Made by a program: the position numbers and the translations under genes. From an uncultured Bacilli bacterium (GTDB taxonomy: Bacteria > Bacillota_I > Bacilli_A > RFN20 > CAG-826): DNA of 61,733 nucleotides. A model generated the notes under the pieces. That model ran no database searches, was not told the DNA's origin, and saw nothing but the letters and a program-made list of their open reading frames with translations. Every line of letters begins with the position of its first letter. Positions within the stretch are counted from its first letter, which is position 1. Positions 1 through 8,556 of this stretch are shown here, one piece after another. Where the stretch lies: positions 1 to 61,733 of the forward strand of contig CAKPNG010000005.1 of assembly GCA_934168325.1 (NCBI GenBank). The letters run 5' to 3'.

Positions 1-133
1 TTGCAAATATAATTTTTGGAAGTAATACTTAATTGTATTTAATTTTAGGGAGACCTACAACAAAGGGACACAATCTTATAATTTGATGTACCGAAAAAGG
101 TATTTACAAAAACAAAAAGTATGTATAACTAAA

Positions 134-1237
134 CTATTTTTTCTTATTTTCAAATTTTGTAATGAAATTATCTAAATCTGTTGCAAATCCATCAAGTTCT
201 TTTGAGAAATCAATAATTATTTTACTTATTTCTTTATTTCCATTATTGTTGACTTTTTTAATAACTAAAATAATATAGCGTAAGAAATCGAAAATAAAGC
301 GAATCATATATCTAATTTCTTCTTCATAGTCTTCATCAGATTTATGGAGTAAATAACCATCAGCGTGAGAAAATACGACACTTTTATTATAAATCTCTTT
401 ATAAAGATTACGCTCATCTTCGTCATCAATAATTGAAAATAATTTATCAACTCTAGCCGAATAAGTAAAACCCGGACTAAATATATTTTGAGGATTTTCT
501 AATAATTTGTTATTAAATATAATTCGATTAATATTTTTAAAATTGGAGTATTTTTCATAACATTTGTCAATAATCTCTTTATCAATAATATCAGATTTAC
601 TATATTTAAAATGCTTTGAAATTATATTTAAAGATAGATCAAAATAAATCTCTATAAAAGTATTAAATTGTTCATAATTTAGATTTAAAGCAGTATAAAA
701 TAGTGCAGATTTTTCAATATACGGTTTAACTGTAATAAACGCTCCACGTTCTTCTTTTAAAAAGAATAAAACTCCGATATCACGTAAATACTCTAAGTTA
801 AAATTAAATAAATAAAGATAATACGAGAAATAATTCTCTTTAATTTTGTTTAATTCATTATAAAAATTTTTAAAGTTATTCTTAAAGTTAGAAAATTTAT
901 TTAAAAATTCATTTAAATAAATATTTTGCTCTAGTCCATCAGTAATTAACTTTTTAGTTTCACTTTGTCTATTATTTTCTTCTTTTTTCATCGCATCTCG
1001 CAATATTAAAGAGCGATTATTAAATTCTTTATCAATAAATTCTTCATTATAAATCGCAAGATTATGAACAATTTTACTATAAAAAGCATAAGAATCAGCT
1101 AAATTAGCATCTACTTTCGTTAATATTTCATTAAAATCTTTATAATTATTAACTAATGCATATAAATAAATTGAAGGATTAGATTTTAAAAATTTATCAA
1201 AATCAGTTGATTCTGGAAGCATAAGTGCTCTTTTCAT
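134..1237 (-). CDS. Hypothetical helical protein (3' part of a disrupted gene)
   Basis: This 367-residue frame is rich in Phe, Tyr, Asn and Lys and is predicted largely helical. It has no signal peptide and no convincing membrane segment. Near the C-terminus it carries the segment SVVFSHADGYLLHKS followed by a long amphipathic helix. That arrangement is loosely reminiscent of DUF5677-type proteins, but I do not recognise the family securely. The ATG at 1237 has no Shine-Dalgarno sequence close by, and the same frame stays open upstream with protein-like sequence to position 1534. The ATG is therefore probably an internal methionine of a longer gene and not the original start. The gene is last in the leuS-tex direction. 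Function unknown. Confidence 0.55.
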   Translation of the reverse strand: MKRALMLPESTDFDKFLKSNPSIYLYALVNNYKDFNEILTKVDANLADSYAFYSKIVHNLAIYNEEFIDKEFNNRSLILRDAMKKEENNRQSETKKLITDGLEQNIYLNEFLNKFSNFKNNFKNFYNELNKIKENYFSYYLYLFNFNLEYLRDIGVLFFLKEERGAFITVKPYIEKSALFYTALNLNYEQFNTFIEIYFDLSLNIISKHFKYSKSDIIDKEIIDKCYEKYSNFKNINRIIFNNKLLENPQNIFSPGFTYSARVDKLFSIIDDEDERNLYKEIYNKSVVFSHADGYLLHKSDEDYEEEIRYMIRFIFDFLRYIILVIKKVNNNGNKEISKIIIDFSKELDGFATDLDNFITKFENKKK

Positions 1238-1588
1238 TTTTGCTTGTTCGTTTGCTCCAACTTTCCTTTCTTGAGCTAATATACGAAATAATTGATAATT
1301 GATTTTAAGATCTAAAATATTTTCTTTTTTAAATAATTCGACAATTCCTAAAGCTTCAAGATATCTTCTAATAAAAATAGATTTTGTATAAAGCGATAAA
1401 TCAAAATAATCAGCAATAGCAATTAGTTTAAAACAAAAATAAATTTCATAATCAAAAGAGTTATTAAAATAACCACGATTATCATTAATAAATTTTGAAT
1501 CGTTAGCTTTAACAACGTTTAAATAATCAGAAAATTATCTATAATTTCTGTTCGATTTAGTTTTTTTATTAACTTTTTTATCTTTCAC
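134..1588 (-). pseudogene. Full-length version of the unknown gene, interrupted by an in-frame TAA
   Basis: Reading from a GTG at 1588 gives VKDKKVNKKTKSNRNYR, then TAA at 1535-1537, then 99 further coding-like codons in the same frame. These begin FSDYLNVVKANDSKFINDN and run straight into the frame that contains the ATG at 1237. The whole frame would encode about 484 codons. The GTG is preceded by AAAGG and by an extended -10 element, so it looks like the true start. One base change in the TAA codon would restore the gene. It may be a recent pseudogene, an assembly error near the edge of the sequence, or a gene now started internally. The upstream gene tex ends 38 bases before this start. 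Confidence 0.5.
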
Positions 1589-1597
1589 CACGCCTTT

Positions 1598-1606
1598 ATT
1601 ATAGCA
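1598..1606 (-). promoter_or_regulatory. Extended -10 promoter element before the disrupted gene
   Basis: On the minus strand the sequence reads TGCTATAAT, a perfect extended -10. It ends nine bases before the GTG at 1588, so transcription would begin almost at the start codon. No good -35 hexamer is visible. The element lies in the 38-base gap after tex. Confidence 0.4.
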
Positions 1607-1626
1607 CGTTAGAAAAATATAAAAAA

Positions 1627-3762
1627 TTATACTTGTTTAATAGATAAAGATATTCTTTTTTTATTAACATCAACAGCGATAACTTTAACTTTTACTAAGT
1701 CATTAACTGAATATAATTCACTAGGATGTTTAACAAATTTTTTAGATAATTCACTGATATGAACGAGTCCATCTTGATGAACATTTATGTCAACAAAAAT
1801 ACCAAAGTCCATAATATTTCTAACTGTTCCGTTTAAAATCATTCCGACTTTTAAATCTTTTATATCTTTAACATCATTATTTAATTCAACTATTTCAATA
1901 TCTTCTCTAATGTCTCTTCCAGGTTTTTTAAGTTCTTCAATAATATCTGTTAAAGTTTCAATACCGACATTAAATTCTTTAATAAACGAATTTTTATTTA
2001 ATGAATTTAATTTCTCTGTAATTACATTTAAGTCGTCTTTTTGAATATTAATCCTGCAGATCTCAATTATTTTTTTAGCAATTAAATAACTTTCAGGGTG
2101 AATTCCCGTAGTATCTAAAGGTTCTAAACCATCAATAATTCTTAAAAATCCTGCACATTGCTCGAAAGCTTTATCACCCATTTTAGGAACTTTTTTAAGA
2201 TCTTCTCTAGTTTTAAATGGGCCATTTTTCTCTTTATATTCAAAAATTGTTTTAGCTAAACCTTTGTTAATACCGGAAACATATTTTAATAAAGAAATTG
2301 ATGCACTATTAACATTTACACCAACAAGATTAACAACATCTTCGACAGTATTTGTCAATGCAAAGTCAAGTTTAGCTTGATCCATATCATGTTGATATTG
2401 ACCAACTCCAATAGCTTTTGGATCTATTTTAACTAACTCAGCGAGTGGATCTTGAAGTCTTCTAGCTAATGAAATAGCACTTCTTTTTTCAACTGTTAAA
2501 TTAGGGAATTCTTCTTCCCCAAGTTTAGATGCACTATAGACACTAGCACCGCTTTCATTAACAATAAATATCTTGGTATTTAATTTATTATCTTTAACAA
2601 TCTTAGATAAAATAGCTTCACTTTCTCTACTAGCAGTTCCATTACCTAAAGCAATATAATCAATCTTATTTTCTAATAAAATCTTAGTTAATTGCTTAAT
2701 AGATTCATTAACTTTATATTCACTATTTGCAGTAATTTCACTAACTCCAACAAATAAAGGCTTACCATATGGATCGACTAAAGCATATTTACAACCAGCT
2801 CTAAATCCAGGGTCAAATCCTAAAACAGTAATATTTTTAATTGGTGGATACATCAATAATTGATATAAATTCTTCTTAAATACTTCAATAGATTTATCTT
2901 CAGCAACTGAAAATAATTCATTACGTATTTCATTATCAACTGAAGGTAATATAAGTCTTTTTAAACTATCATTAATAACATCTAATAAAATATCTTTATT
3001 AGGATTTAATCCAATTTTCTCTTTTTTAGATATATATTCAGTTAATTCATCAACATCATAATTTAAAGAAACTTTTAGACACTTTTCTTTTTCACCACGA
3101 TTTAAAGCTAATATTCTATGAGGTGGAATAGTTTTAATTAATTCAGAAAAATCAGCATAATGACCATATGTATCTTTTTCATCTTTTTTAATTTCTTTAG
3201 ATGTAATAAAACCAAATTTACAAATTTTATCTTTAATAAATTTACGGTAATTTGCTTTATCACTAATATCTTCACTAATAATATCTTTAGCACCACTAAT
3301 TGCATCATTAACATCATTAACTTTCTTTTCAGGATTAATAAATGTTTTAGCAAATTCTAAAATATCATCCTGTCCTTCTTTTATTGCTTTAGCTAAAGGT
3401 TCTAATCCTTTTTCTTTAGCAATAATTGCTCTAGTTTTCTTTTTAGGTTTATAAGGACGATATAAATCCTCTAATTCGCTTAAAGTAGAAACATTTTCAA
3501 TTTCTAATTTTAATTCATCAGTAAGTTTTCCTTGTTCTTCAATACTTTTTAAAACTGTATTCATCCTTTCTTCAAGTTTTCTAAGATAAATAAGTCTTTC
3601 TTCAAGTTTTCTTAAATCAGTATCGGTTAAATTTCCTGTTGCTTCTTTTCTATAACGAGCAATAAAAGGAATAGTATTTCCTTCATCTATTAAATTAATA
3701 GCACTAGAAACGCTACTTTCTTTTAATCCAAGTTCAGTAGCAATTATATTTATAATATTCAT
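1627..3762 (-). CDS. tex: Tex family RNA-binding transcription accessory protein
   Basis: Tex is a nucleic-acid-binding protein linked to transcription and RNA surveillance in the cytosol. The 711-residue chain is near the usual length of about 720. It has the standard order: N-terminal Tex helical region (about 1-190); YqgF/RNase H-like domain beginning near residue 313 with LGFDPGFRAGCK; paired helix-hairpin-helix motifs (about 480-560, with GINKGLAKTI and DLKKVPKMGDKAFEQ); and a C-terminal S1 RNA-binding domain (about 638-708, with GTVRNIMDFGIFVDI and DGLVHISELS). The ATG lies one base after the leuS stop and has no Shine-Dalgarno of its own, so translation is probably coupled to leuS. The family assignment is secure; the exact cellular role in this lineage is not known. 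Confidence 0.95.
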   Translation of the reverse strand: MNIINIIATELGLKESSVSSAINLIDEGNTIPFIARYRKEATGNLTDTDLRKLEERLIYLRKLEERMNTVLKSIEEQGKLTDELKLEIENVSTLSELEDLYRPYKPKKKTRAIIAKEKGLEPLAKAIKEGQDDILEFAKTFINPEKKVNDVNDAISGAKDIISEDISDKANYRKFIKDKICKFGFITSKEIKKDEKDTYGHYADFSELIKTIPPHRILALNRGEKEKCLKVSLNYDVDELTEYISKKEKIGLNPNKDILLDVINDSLKRLILPSVDNEIRNELFSVAEDKSIEVFKKNLYQLLMYPPIKNITVLGFDPGFRAGCKYALVDPYGKPLFVGVSEITANSEYKVNESIKQLTKILLENKIDYIALGNGTASRESEAILSKIVKDNKLNTKIFIVNESGASVYSASKLGEEEFPNLTVEKRSAISLARRLQDPLAELVKIDPKAIGVGQYQHDMDQAKLDFALTNTVEDVVNLVGVNVNSASISLLKYVSGINKGLAKTIFEYKEKNGPFKTREDLKKVPKMGDKAFEQCAGFLRIIDGLEPLDTTGIHPESYLIAKKIIEICRINIQKDDLNVITEKLNSLNKNSFIKEFNVGIETLTDIIEELKKPGRDIREDIEIVELNNDVKDIKDLKVGMILNGTVRNIMDFGIFVDINVHQDGLVHISELSKKFVKHPSELYSVNDLVKVKVIAVDVNKKRISLSIKQV

Positions 3763-3763
3763 A

Positions 3764-6169
3764 TTAAATAGCCACTATATTAACAATTCTATTTTTAACA
3801 ACGATAACTTTCTTAATATTTTTACCGTCAGTAAATCTTTTTACATTAGCTGAACTAAAAGCAATTTCTTTTACTTTTTCATCATCTAAATCTTTTTCAA
3901 TTTCAATAGTATCTCTAAGTTTACCATTAACTTGTACAGCAATTTTAACTTTATTTAAAACTAATTTAGATTCATCATAAGTAGGCCATTTTTCATATGT
4001 AATAAGATCTTTATTACCAAGAATTGACCAAATTTCTTCGCCAACAAACGGGCAAATACAATCAAACATCTTAACAAAGCCTTTTAAATATTCAATATAT
4101 AATTCATCAGCTTTATATAATTCATTGACAAAAATCATCATTTGAGAAATTGCAGTGTTAAATTGTAAATTTTCAAAATCATTAGTAACTTTTTTAACTG
4201 TATAATTATAAACATAATCTAATGAATGATTATTAGTTTCAACAATCTTATTCTTTAAGCCTTCTTCTTCAAAAACTCTATAAACTCTATCAATAAAGCG
4301 TTTACTACCTTCTAAACCTTTATTAGACCAAGGTAAACTTGCTTCAAGAGGTCCCATAAACATTTCATATAATCTTAATGCATCAGCACCATATTGATTA
4401 ACAATATCATCAGGATTTATAACATTTCCTCTTGATTTAGACATTTTTTCACCATTTTCACCTAAAATCATCCCTTGATGGAATAATTTCTTAAATGGTT
4501 CTTTAGAACTAACAATACCTTTGTCATATAAATATTTATGCCAAAATCTAGCATATAATAAATGTAAAACAGCATGCTCTTGACCACCAATATATAAATC
4601 AACAGGAAGCCAATGATCTAATAATTTTTTATCACCGATTTCTTTATCATTATGTGGATCTATATATCTTATATAATACCAACAACTACCAGCCCATTGA
4701 GGCATAGTATTTGTTTCTCTTTTAGCATCACAACCATTGACTTTAATATTAAGCCAATTTTTCGCATTAGCTAAAGGAGATTCGCCAGTACCACTAGGTT
4801 TATATTCATCAAGTTCAGGTAAAACTAAAGGTAAATCTTCATCTTTAACTCTACCCATTTCATTATTATCAACAAAAGTATAAATAGGAATAGGTTCTCC
4901 CCAATATCTTTGTCTAGAGAATAACCAATCTCTTAATTTATAATTAACTTTAAAATTACCATCACCCATTTCAATAAGTTTATTAGTAATAGCTTCTTTA
5001 CCTTCAGCAATATTAAGACCGTTAATAAAATCACTATTAATATGCTTACCATCTTCAGTATAAGCATTTTCACTTACATCAGATTCAATTACTTTTTTAA
5101 TAGGTAAATTATATTTTTTAGCAAAAGCATAATCTCTATCATCATGAGCAGGAACAGCCATAACAGCACCTGTTCCATAACTTCCAAGAACATAATCAGC
5201 AATAAAAATTGGTACTTCTTCATTATTTATTGGATTAATTGCATAAGCTCCAGTAAATACACCAGTTTTTTCTTTATTTAATTCAGTTCTATCTAAATCA
5301 GATTTATGAGAAACTTCATCTTGATATTTTTTAATATTATCAGCATTATCACTAGTTACAATTTTTTCAACTAAAAGATGTTCAGGAGCTAAACAGCAAT
5401 AAGAGCAACCAAATAAAGTATCAGCTCTAGTAGTAAATACTTCAAAATAATCACTAGTTCCTTTAACCTTGAATTTTATGATAGTACCTTTACTTTTTCC
5501 AATCCAATTACGTTGCATTTCAATAGTTGAACTTGGCCAATCAAGACCTTCTAAATCAGTAGCTAATCGATCTGCATAAGAGGTAATTCTTAACATCCAT
5601 TGTCTCATTGGCTTTCTTATTACAGGATAGCCACCCCTTTCACTTTTACCATCAATGACTTCTTCGTTTGCTAAAACTGTACCTAATTCAGGGCAAAAGT
5701 TAACTGGTTTATAACTAACATAAGCTAAATTATCATCAAACATATGAGCAAAAATATATTGTGTCCATTTATAGTATTTTGGATCACAAGTCATAATTTC
5801 ACGATCATAATCATAGCTAAAACCAAGCATTTGGATTTGTCTTCTAAAATTAGCAATATTTTTTAAAGTAAATCCTTCTGGATGTTCATTCATTTTAATA
5901 CTATATTGTTCAGCAGGTAAACCAAAAGCATCCCATCCAATTGGATGTAATACATTATAGCCTTGCATTCTTTTCATTCTAGAAATAATATCAGTTGCTG
6001 TATATCCTTCAGGATGGCCAACATGTAATCCTTGACCACTAGGATATGGAAACATATCTAATGCATAATATTTTGGTTTAGAAAAATCTGAAGTATCACA
6101 TTTATATTCTTTTCTATCAATCCAAATTTTACTCCATTTTTTCTCTACATTCTTAAAATCATAGCTCAT
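3764..6169 (-). CDS. leuS: Leucine--tRNA ligase
   Basis: This class I synthetase charges tRNA-Leu with leucine using ATP. The 801 residues include the HIGH-type motif HVGH in PYPSGQGLHVGHPEGYTATD and the KMSKS loop in GEKMSKSRGNV. The CP1 editing domain is intact, shown by TTRADTLFG and GTGAVMAVPAHDDRD. It therefore lacks the editing-domain loss known in some mycoplasmas. The ATG is preceded by AAAGGAG at good spacing and by an extended -10 element. No T-box leader is visible in the short upstream region. It is followed after one base by tex, so the two form an operon. Confidence 0.98.
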   Translation of the reverse strand: MSYDFKNVEKKWSKIWIDRKEYKCDTSDFSKPKYYALDMFPYPSGQGLHVGHPEGYTATDIISRMKRMQGYNVLHPIGWDAFGLPAEQYSIKMNEHPEGFTLKNIANFRRQIQMLGFSYDYDREIMTCDPKYYKWTQYIFAHMFDDNLAYVSYKPVNFCPELGTVLANEEVIDGKSERGGYPVIRKPMRQWMLRITSYADRLATDLEGLDWPSSTIEMQRNWIGKSKGTIIKFKVKGTSDYFEVFTTRADTLFGCSYCCLAPEHLLVEKIVTSDNADNIKKYQDEVSHKSDLDRTELNKEKTGVFTGAYAINPINNEEVPIFIADYVLGSYGTGAVMAVPAHDDRDYAFAKKYNLPIKKVIESDVSENAYTEDGKHINSDFINGLNIAEGKEAITNKLIEMGDGNFKVNYKLRDWLFSRQRYWGEPIPIYTFVDNNEMGRVKDEDLPLVLPELDEYKPSGTGESPLANAKNWLNIKVNGCDAKRETNTMPQWAGSCWYYIRYIDPHNDKEIGDKKLLDHWLPVDLYIGGQEHAVLHLLYARFWHKYLYDKGIVSSKEPFKKLFHQGMILGENGEKMSKSRGNVINPDDIVNQYGADALRLYEMFMGPLEASLPWSNKGLEGSKRFIDRVYRVFEEEGLKNKIVETNNHSLDYVYNYTVKKVTNDFENLQFNTAISQMMIFVNELYKADELYIEYLKGFVKMFDCICPFVGEEIWSILGNKDLITYEKWPTYDESKLVLNKVKIAVQVNGKLRDTIEIEKDLDDEKVKEIAFSSANVKRFTDGKNIKKVIVVKNRIVNIVAI

Positions 6170-6197
6170 AAAGTTCTCCTTTATTTGACGTTTATTT

Positions 6198-6206
6198 ATT
6201 ATACCA
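6198..6206 (-). promoter_or_regulatory. Extended -10 promoter of leuS
   Basis: The minus strand reads TGGTATAAT about 30 bases upstream of the leuS ATG, followed by the AAAGGAG ribosome-binding site. The -35 region is AT-only and does not match the consensus, which fits a promoter depending on the TG extension. Confidence 0.6.
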
Positions 6207-6358
6207 AAAAACCTCTATTTTTTCTTTAATTATTACAAGGCATATAAATAATTTTGTAAAAAATTTGCTACGAATAGTATATTTTACTAAAACACACTTG
6301 TATTTTTTTACTTTACAAATATTTTATCGCATTTAAAATATATATCGGAGGGTTAAAA

Positions 6359-6571
6359 ATGAAGAAAATTCAAGTTGTGCTTCTTATTTATGATTATCTA
6401 AATAAACAAAGAAGCATTAATATTAATGATATTGCTGATATGGCAAATTGTTCGAAAAGAACTGCTATTCGTTATATCAACGATATTAGAGAATATTTTT
6501 CTGCATGTCATATTAATAAGGAGATTATTTATGATAGGCAGAAAAAAAGTTTTATTATAAGAAGTTGTTAG
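6359..6571 (+). CDS. Small stand-alone winged-helix/HTH protein
   Basis: The product has 70 residues and consists only of a helix-turn-helix of the DeoR/HTH_11 type. ININDIADMANCSKRTAIRY is the recognition part, followed by a short wing ending at FIIRSC. Such domains usually sit at the N-terminus of larger regulators with WYL or sugar-binding domains; here nothing follows before the stop codon. GGAGGG lies at ideal spacing upstream of the ATG, and a rho-independent terminator follows, so this is a real single-gene unit. It is divergent from leuS. It probably binds DNA, perhaps regulating itself or a neighbour; the target is unknown. Confidence 0.75.
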   Translation: MKKIQVVLLIYDYLNKQRSININDIADMANCSKRTAIRYINDIREYFSACHINKEIIYDRQKKSFIIRSC

Positions 6572-6582
6572 AATTACATTTA

Positions 6583-6607
6583 GACAATCCAATGTGATTG
6601 TCTTTTT
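6583..6607 (+). terminator. Rho-independent terminator after the small HTH gene
   Basis: A perfect 7-bp stem, GACAATC with GATTGTC, has a 6-base loop and is followed by TTTTTATT. It lies between the convergent HTH gene and sdaA. The T-run favours the plus direction. Confidence 0.8.
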
Positions 6608-7796
6608 ATTTACTTAATAATTTAGACATCCCAGCTTTAGAAGTTTCTTTATACCCGCTTTTTAAATCTTTACCAGTTTCATACATTGTTTTAACTATTT
6701 CATCAAAACTAATTTTTGAACTATCTGAATCAATTAAAAATGCTAATTGAGATGCATTAATTGATTTTAACGCAAATATTGAATTTCTTTCTATGCAAGG
6801 AATTTGAACATATCCATCAATTGGATCACAAGTTAAACCCAAAGAATGTTCTAAAGCAATTTCAGCCGCTTGAGCTATTTTTTCATTATTAGCATTAAAT
6901 GCATTCATAATCATTGCACTAGCCATTGATGAAGCAGCACCTATTTCAGCTTGGCATCCTGCAACAGCTCCACTAACTGTAGCATTAGTTTTTATTATTT
7001 CACCAATTAAACCAGCAACTGCTAAACTTTCTATAATTTTATTATCATCTATATTATTTAATCTAAGATATTTAATAACTCCAGGAATAACTCCACAACT
7101 TCCACAACTAGGAGCAGTTGCAACTATACCTCCAGAAGCATTTTCTTCACTAACTGCAAAGGCATATGCCATTACTAAAGCGTTATTTTTTAAATTATCA
7201 TTATCATTTTTAATTGCTTCATTATAAATAGTATTAGCTTTTTTAATAACATGAAGTGAACCGGGTAATTCACCAACATTATTAATACCTCTATTAGCTG
7301 CTTCATCCATTATTTTTAAAATATTTTTCAAATAAATTAAGATGTCATTTTCTTTTTCTAATACATATTCTAATAGAGTTTTATTATTTTCTTTACAATA
7401 AAAAAGTATCTCTTTTAAAGTATTTTCCTTGTAAATCTCAACTATTTTATTAGATTTTGCACCTTTTACTTTAATAGTTCCACCACCTATTGAATATATT
7501 CTTTCTTTAAATAATTCGTTATTTTTATGTATTATAAAATCCATTGTATTAGGGTGATTTACTTTTGTAAAATAATCAAATTTAATGTGATGATTTATAT
7601 TTTTTAATTTATTATTAATAACGACATCAATTAAATGACCTTTACCAGTTAAAGCTAAAGATCCATATAAAATAATCTCGATTTTATCTATATCTTGATA
7701 TTTATTTAATATATAATCAAGTGCTTTACTAGGACCAATTGTATGAGATGAACTTGGTCCATTACCAACAATAAATATTTCTTTAATCGATTTCAT
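6606..7796 (-). CDS. sdaA: L-serine dehydratase, iron-sulfur type, single chain
   Basis: The enzyme deaminates L-serine to pyruvate and ammonia using a [4Fe-4S] cluster. The 396 residues fuse the beta domain (GNGPSSSHTIGPSKAL near residues 11-26) to the alpha domain (GAVAGCQAEIGAASSMASAM near 276-295). Cys281, Cys323 and Cys334 have the same spacing (42 and 11 residues) as the cluster cysteines of E. coli SdaA. Bacillus and Clostridium usually encode two separate subunits, so the single short chain is notable. The ATG overlaps the stop of the preceding membrane-protein gene as ATGA, implying coupling. It would feed pyruvate metabolism at the end of the jet-glg gene run. Confidence 0.93.
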   Translation of the reverse strand: MKSIKEIFIVGNGPSSSHTIGPSKALDYILNKYQDIDKIEIILYGSLALTGKGHLIDVVINNKLKNINHHIKFDYFTKVNHPNTMDFIIHKNNELFKERIYSIGGGTIKVKGAKSNKIVEIYKENTLKEILFYCKENNKTLLEYVLEKENDILIYLKNILKIMDEAANRGINNVGELPGSLHVIKKANTIYNEAIKNDNDNLKNNALVMAYAFAVSEENASGGIVATAPSCGSCGVIPGVIKYLRLNNIDDNKIIESLAVAGLIGEIIKTNATVSGAVAGCQAEIGAASSMASAMIMNAFNANNEKIAQAAEIALEHSLGLTCDPIDGYVQIPCIERNSIFALKSINASQLAFLIDSDSSKISFDEIVKTMYETGKDLKSGYKETSKAGMSKLLSK

Positions 7797-8548
7797 TTTT
7801 TTATTTCTACTTTCTTTAAATCTTCATTAAAATGTTTTTTAACTAATAAATATATTAAATAAATATAAGGCATACCCAAATTAGTTTCAATAATAGAATT
7901 AATTAATAATGTTTTAATACTATTTTCATTATATGGTCTAATTCCATTAATTAATAAGCTAAATTCCCAGAAAAATTGGACACTTATACCAATTAAATTA
8001 AGCCATAAAATGTTAATTATCTTCTTTTTAGAAAATAAAGAGTAAATAGTTAGTCCAAAATAACCTACTAATAAAATAATTGCCATATAAGTATGATATG
8101 CATTAGTTGTGCGATATGTTTGAATGTTATTATCTCCACCAAAAATAGTAATACTAGGAACTACTAACCACCATATAACTATTAAAAATATCCAATATTT
8201 TAAATATTTATCTTTGCTTAAACATAGCCAAATAAAAGCAAAATTAGTAATTCCATAACTTAAACTCATCCATAATAAGATAAGTCCAGTATATAAACTA
8301 TTTTGTTTTACTCCATCTATAAATATCGATCTAGTATTACTAATTAAATAAAAATAACCAAAATCGACAATAAAATACAAAATACCACCAAATAAAGCAA
8401 AAATAACTGTTAAATACCTCTTTTTTAATATAAGTAATGTTAATAGCAAGCAAATAAAACAACTATCTAATATAATATATAGAAGATTAAAATTACGTGT
8501 AGGTGTTATGACTTCACTTAAAATATTAAAATTAAAAATATTTAACAT
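7793..8548 (-). CDS. Multi-pass membrane protein of unknown function
   Basis: The 251-residue protein has about seven hydrophobic segments, among them ILDSCFICLLLTLLIL, VIFALFGGILYFIVDFGYF, YWIFLIVIWWLVVPSITIF and ILLVGYFGLTIYSLF. It ends in a lysine-rich cytosolic tail (KKVEIKK). I do not recognise the family and see no catalytic motif. Its gene begins 8 bases after the glgA stop and overlaps sdaA by four bases, so it is probably co-translated with sdaA. A role tied to serine or another amino acid is possible, but only from position. Confidence 0.75.
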   Translation of the reverse strand: MLNIFNFNILSEVITPTRNFNLLYIILDSCFICLLLTLLILKKRYLTVIFALFGGILYFIVDFGYFYLISNTRSIFIDGVKQNSLYTGLILLWMSLSYGITNFAFIWLCLSKDKYLKYWIFLIVIWWLVVPSITIFGGDNNIQTYRTTNAYHTYMAIILLVGYFGLTIYSLFSKKKIINILWLNLIGISVQFFWEFSLLINGIRPYNENSIKTLLINSIIETNLGMPYIYLIYLLVKKHFNEDLKKVEIKK

Positions 8549-8556
8549 AATTAAAT

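Noticed and set aside
1..133. Possible coding remnant at the left edge (for example LGRPTTKGHNLII read on the plus strand)
   Set aside because: Every frame is interrupted within about 20 codons, and the plus-strand frames overlap the antisense of the next gene. Continuing the frame would require reading TGA as tryptophan, which the rest of the window contradicts.
3160..3360. Asparagine- and phenylalanine-rich frames antisense to tex and other genes
   Set aside because: They are shadows of real coding frames in AT-rich DNA, with low-complexity sequence, no ribosome-binding sites and no homology pattern.
6170..6358. T-box leader for leuS
   Set aside because: The region is too short and lacks both a T-box sequence and a terminator; only a promoter and ribosome-binding site are visible.
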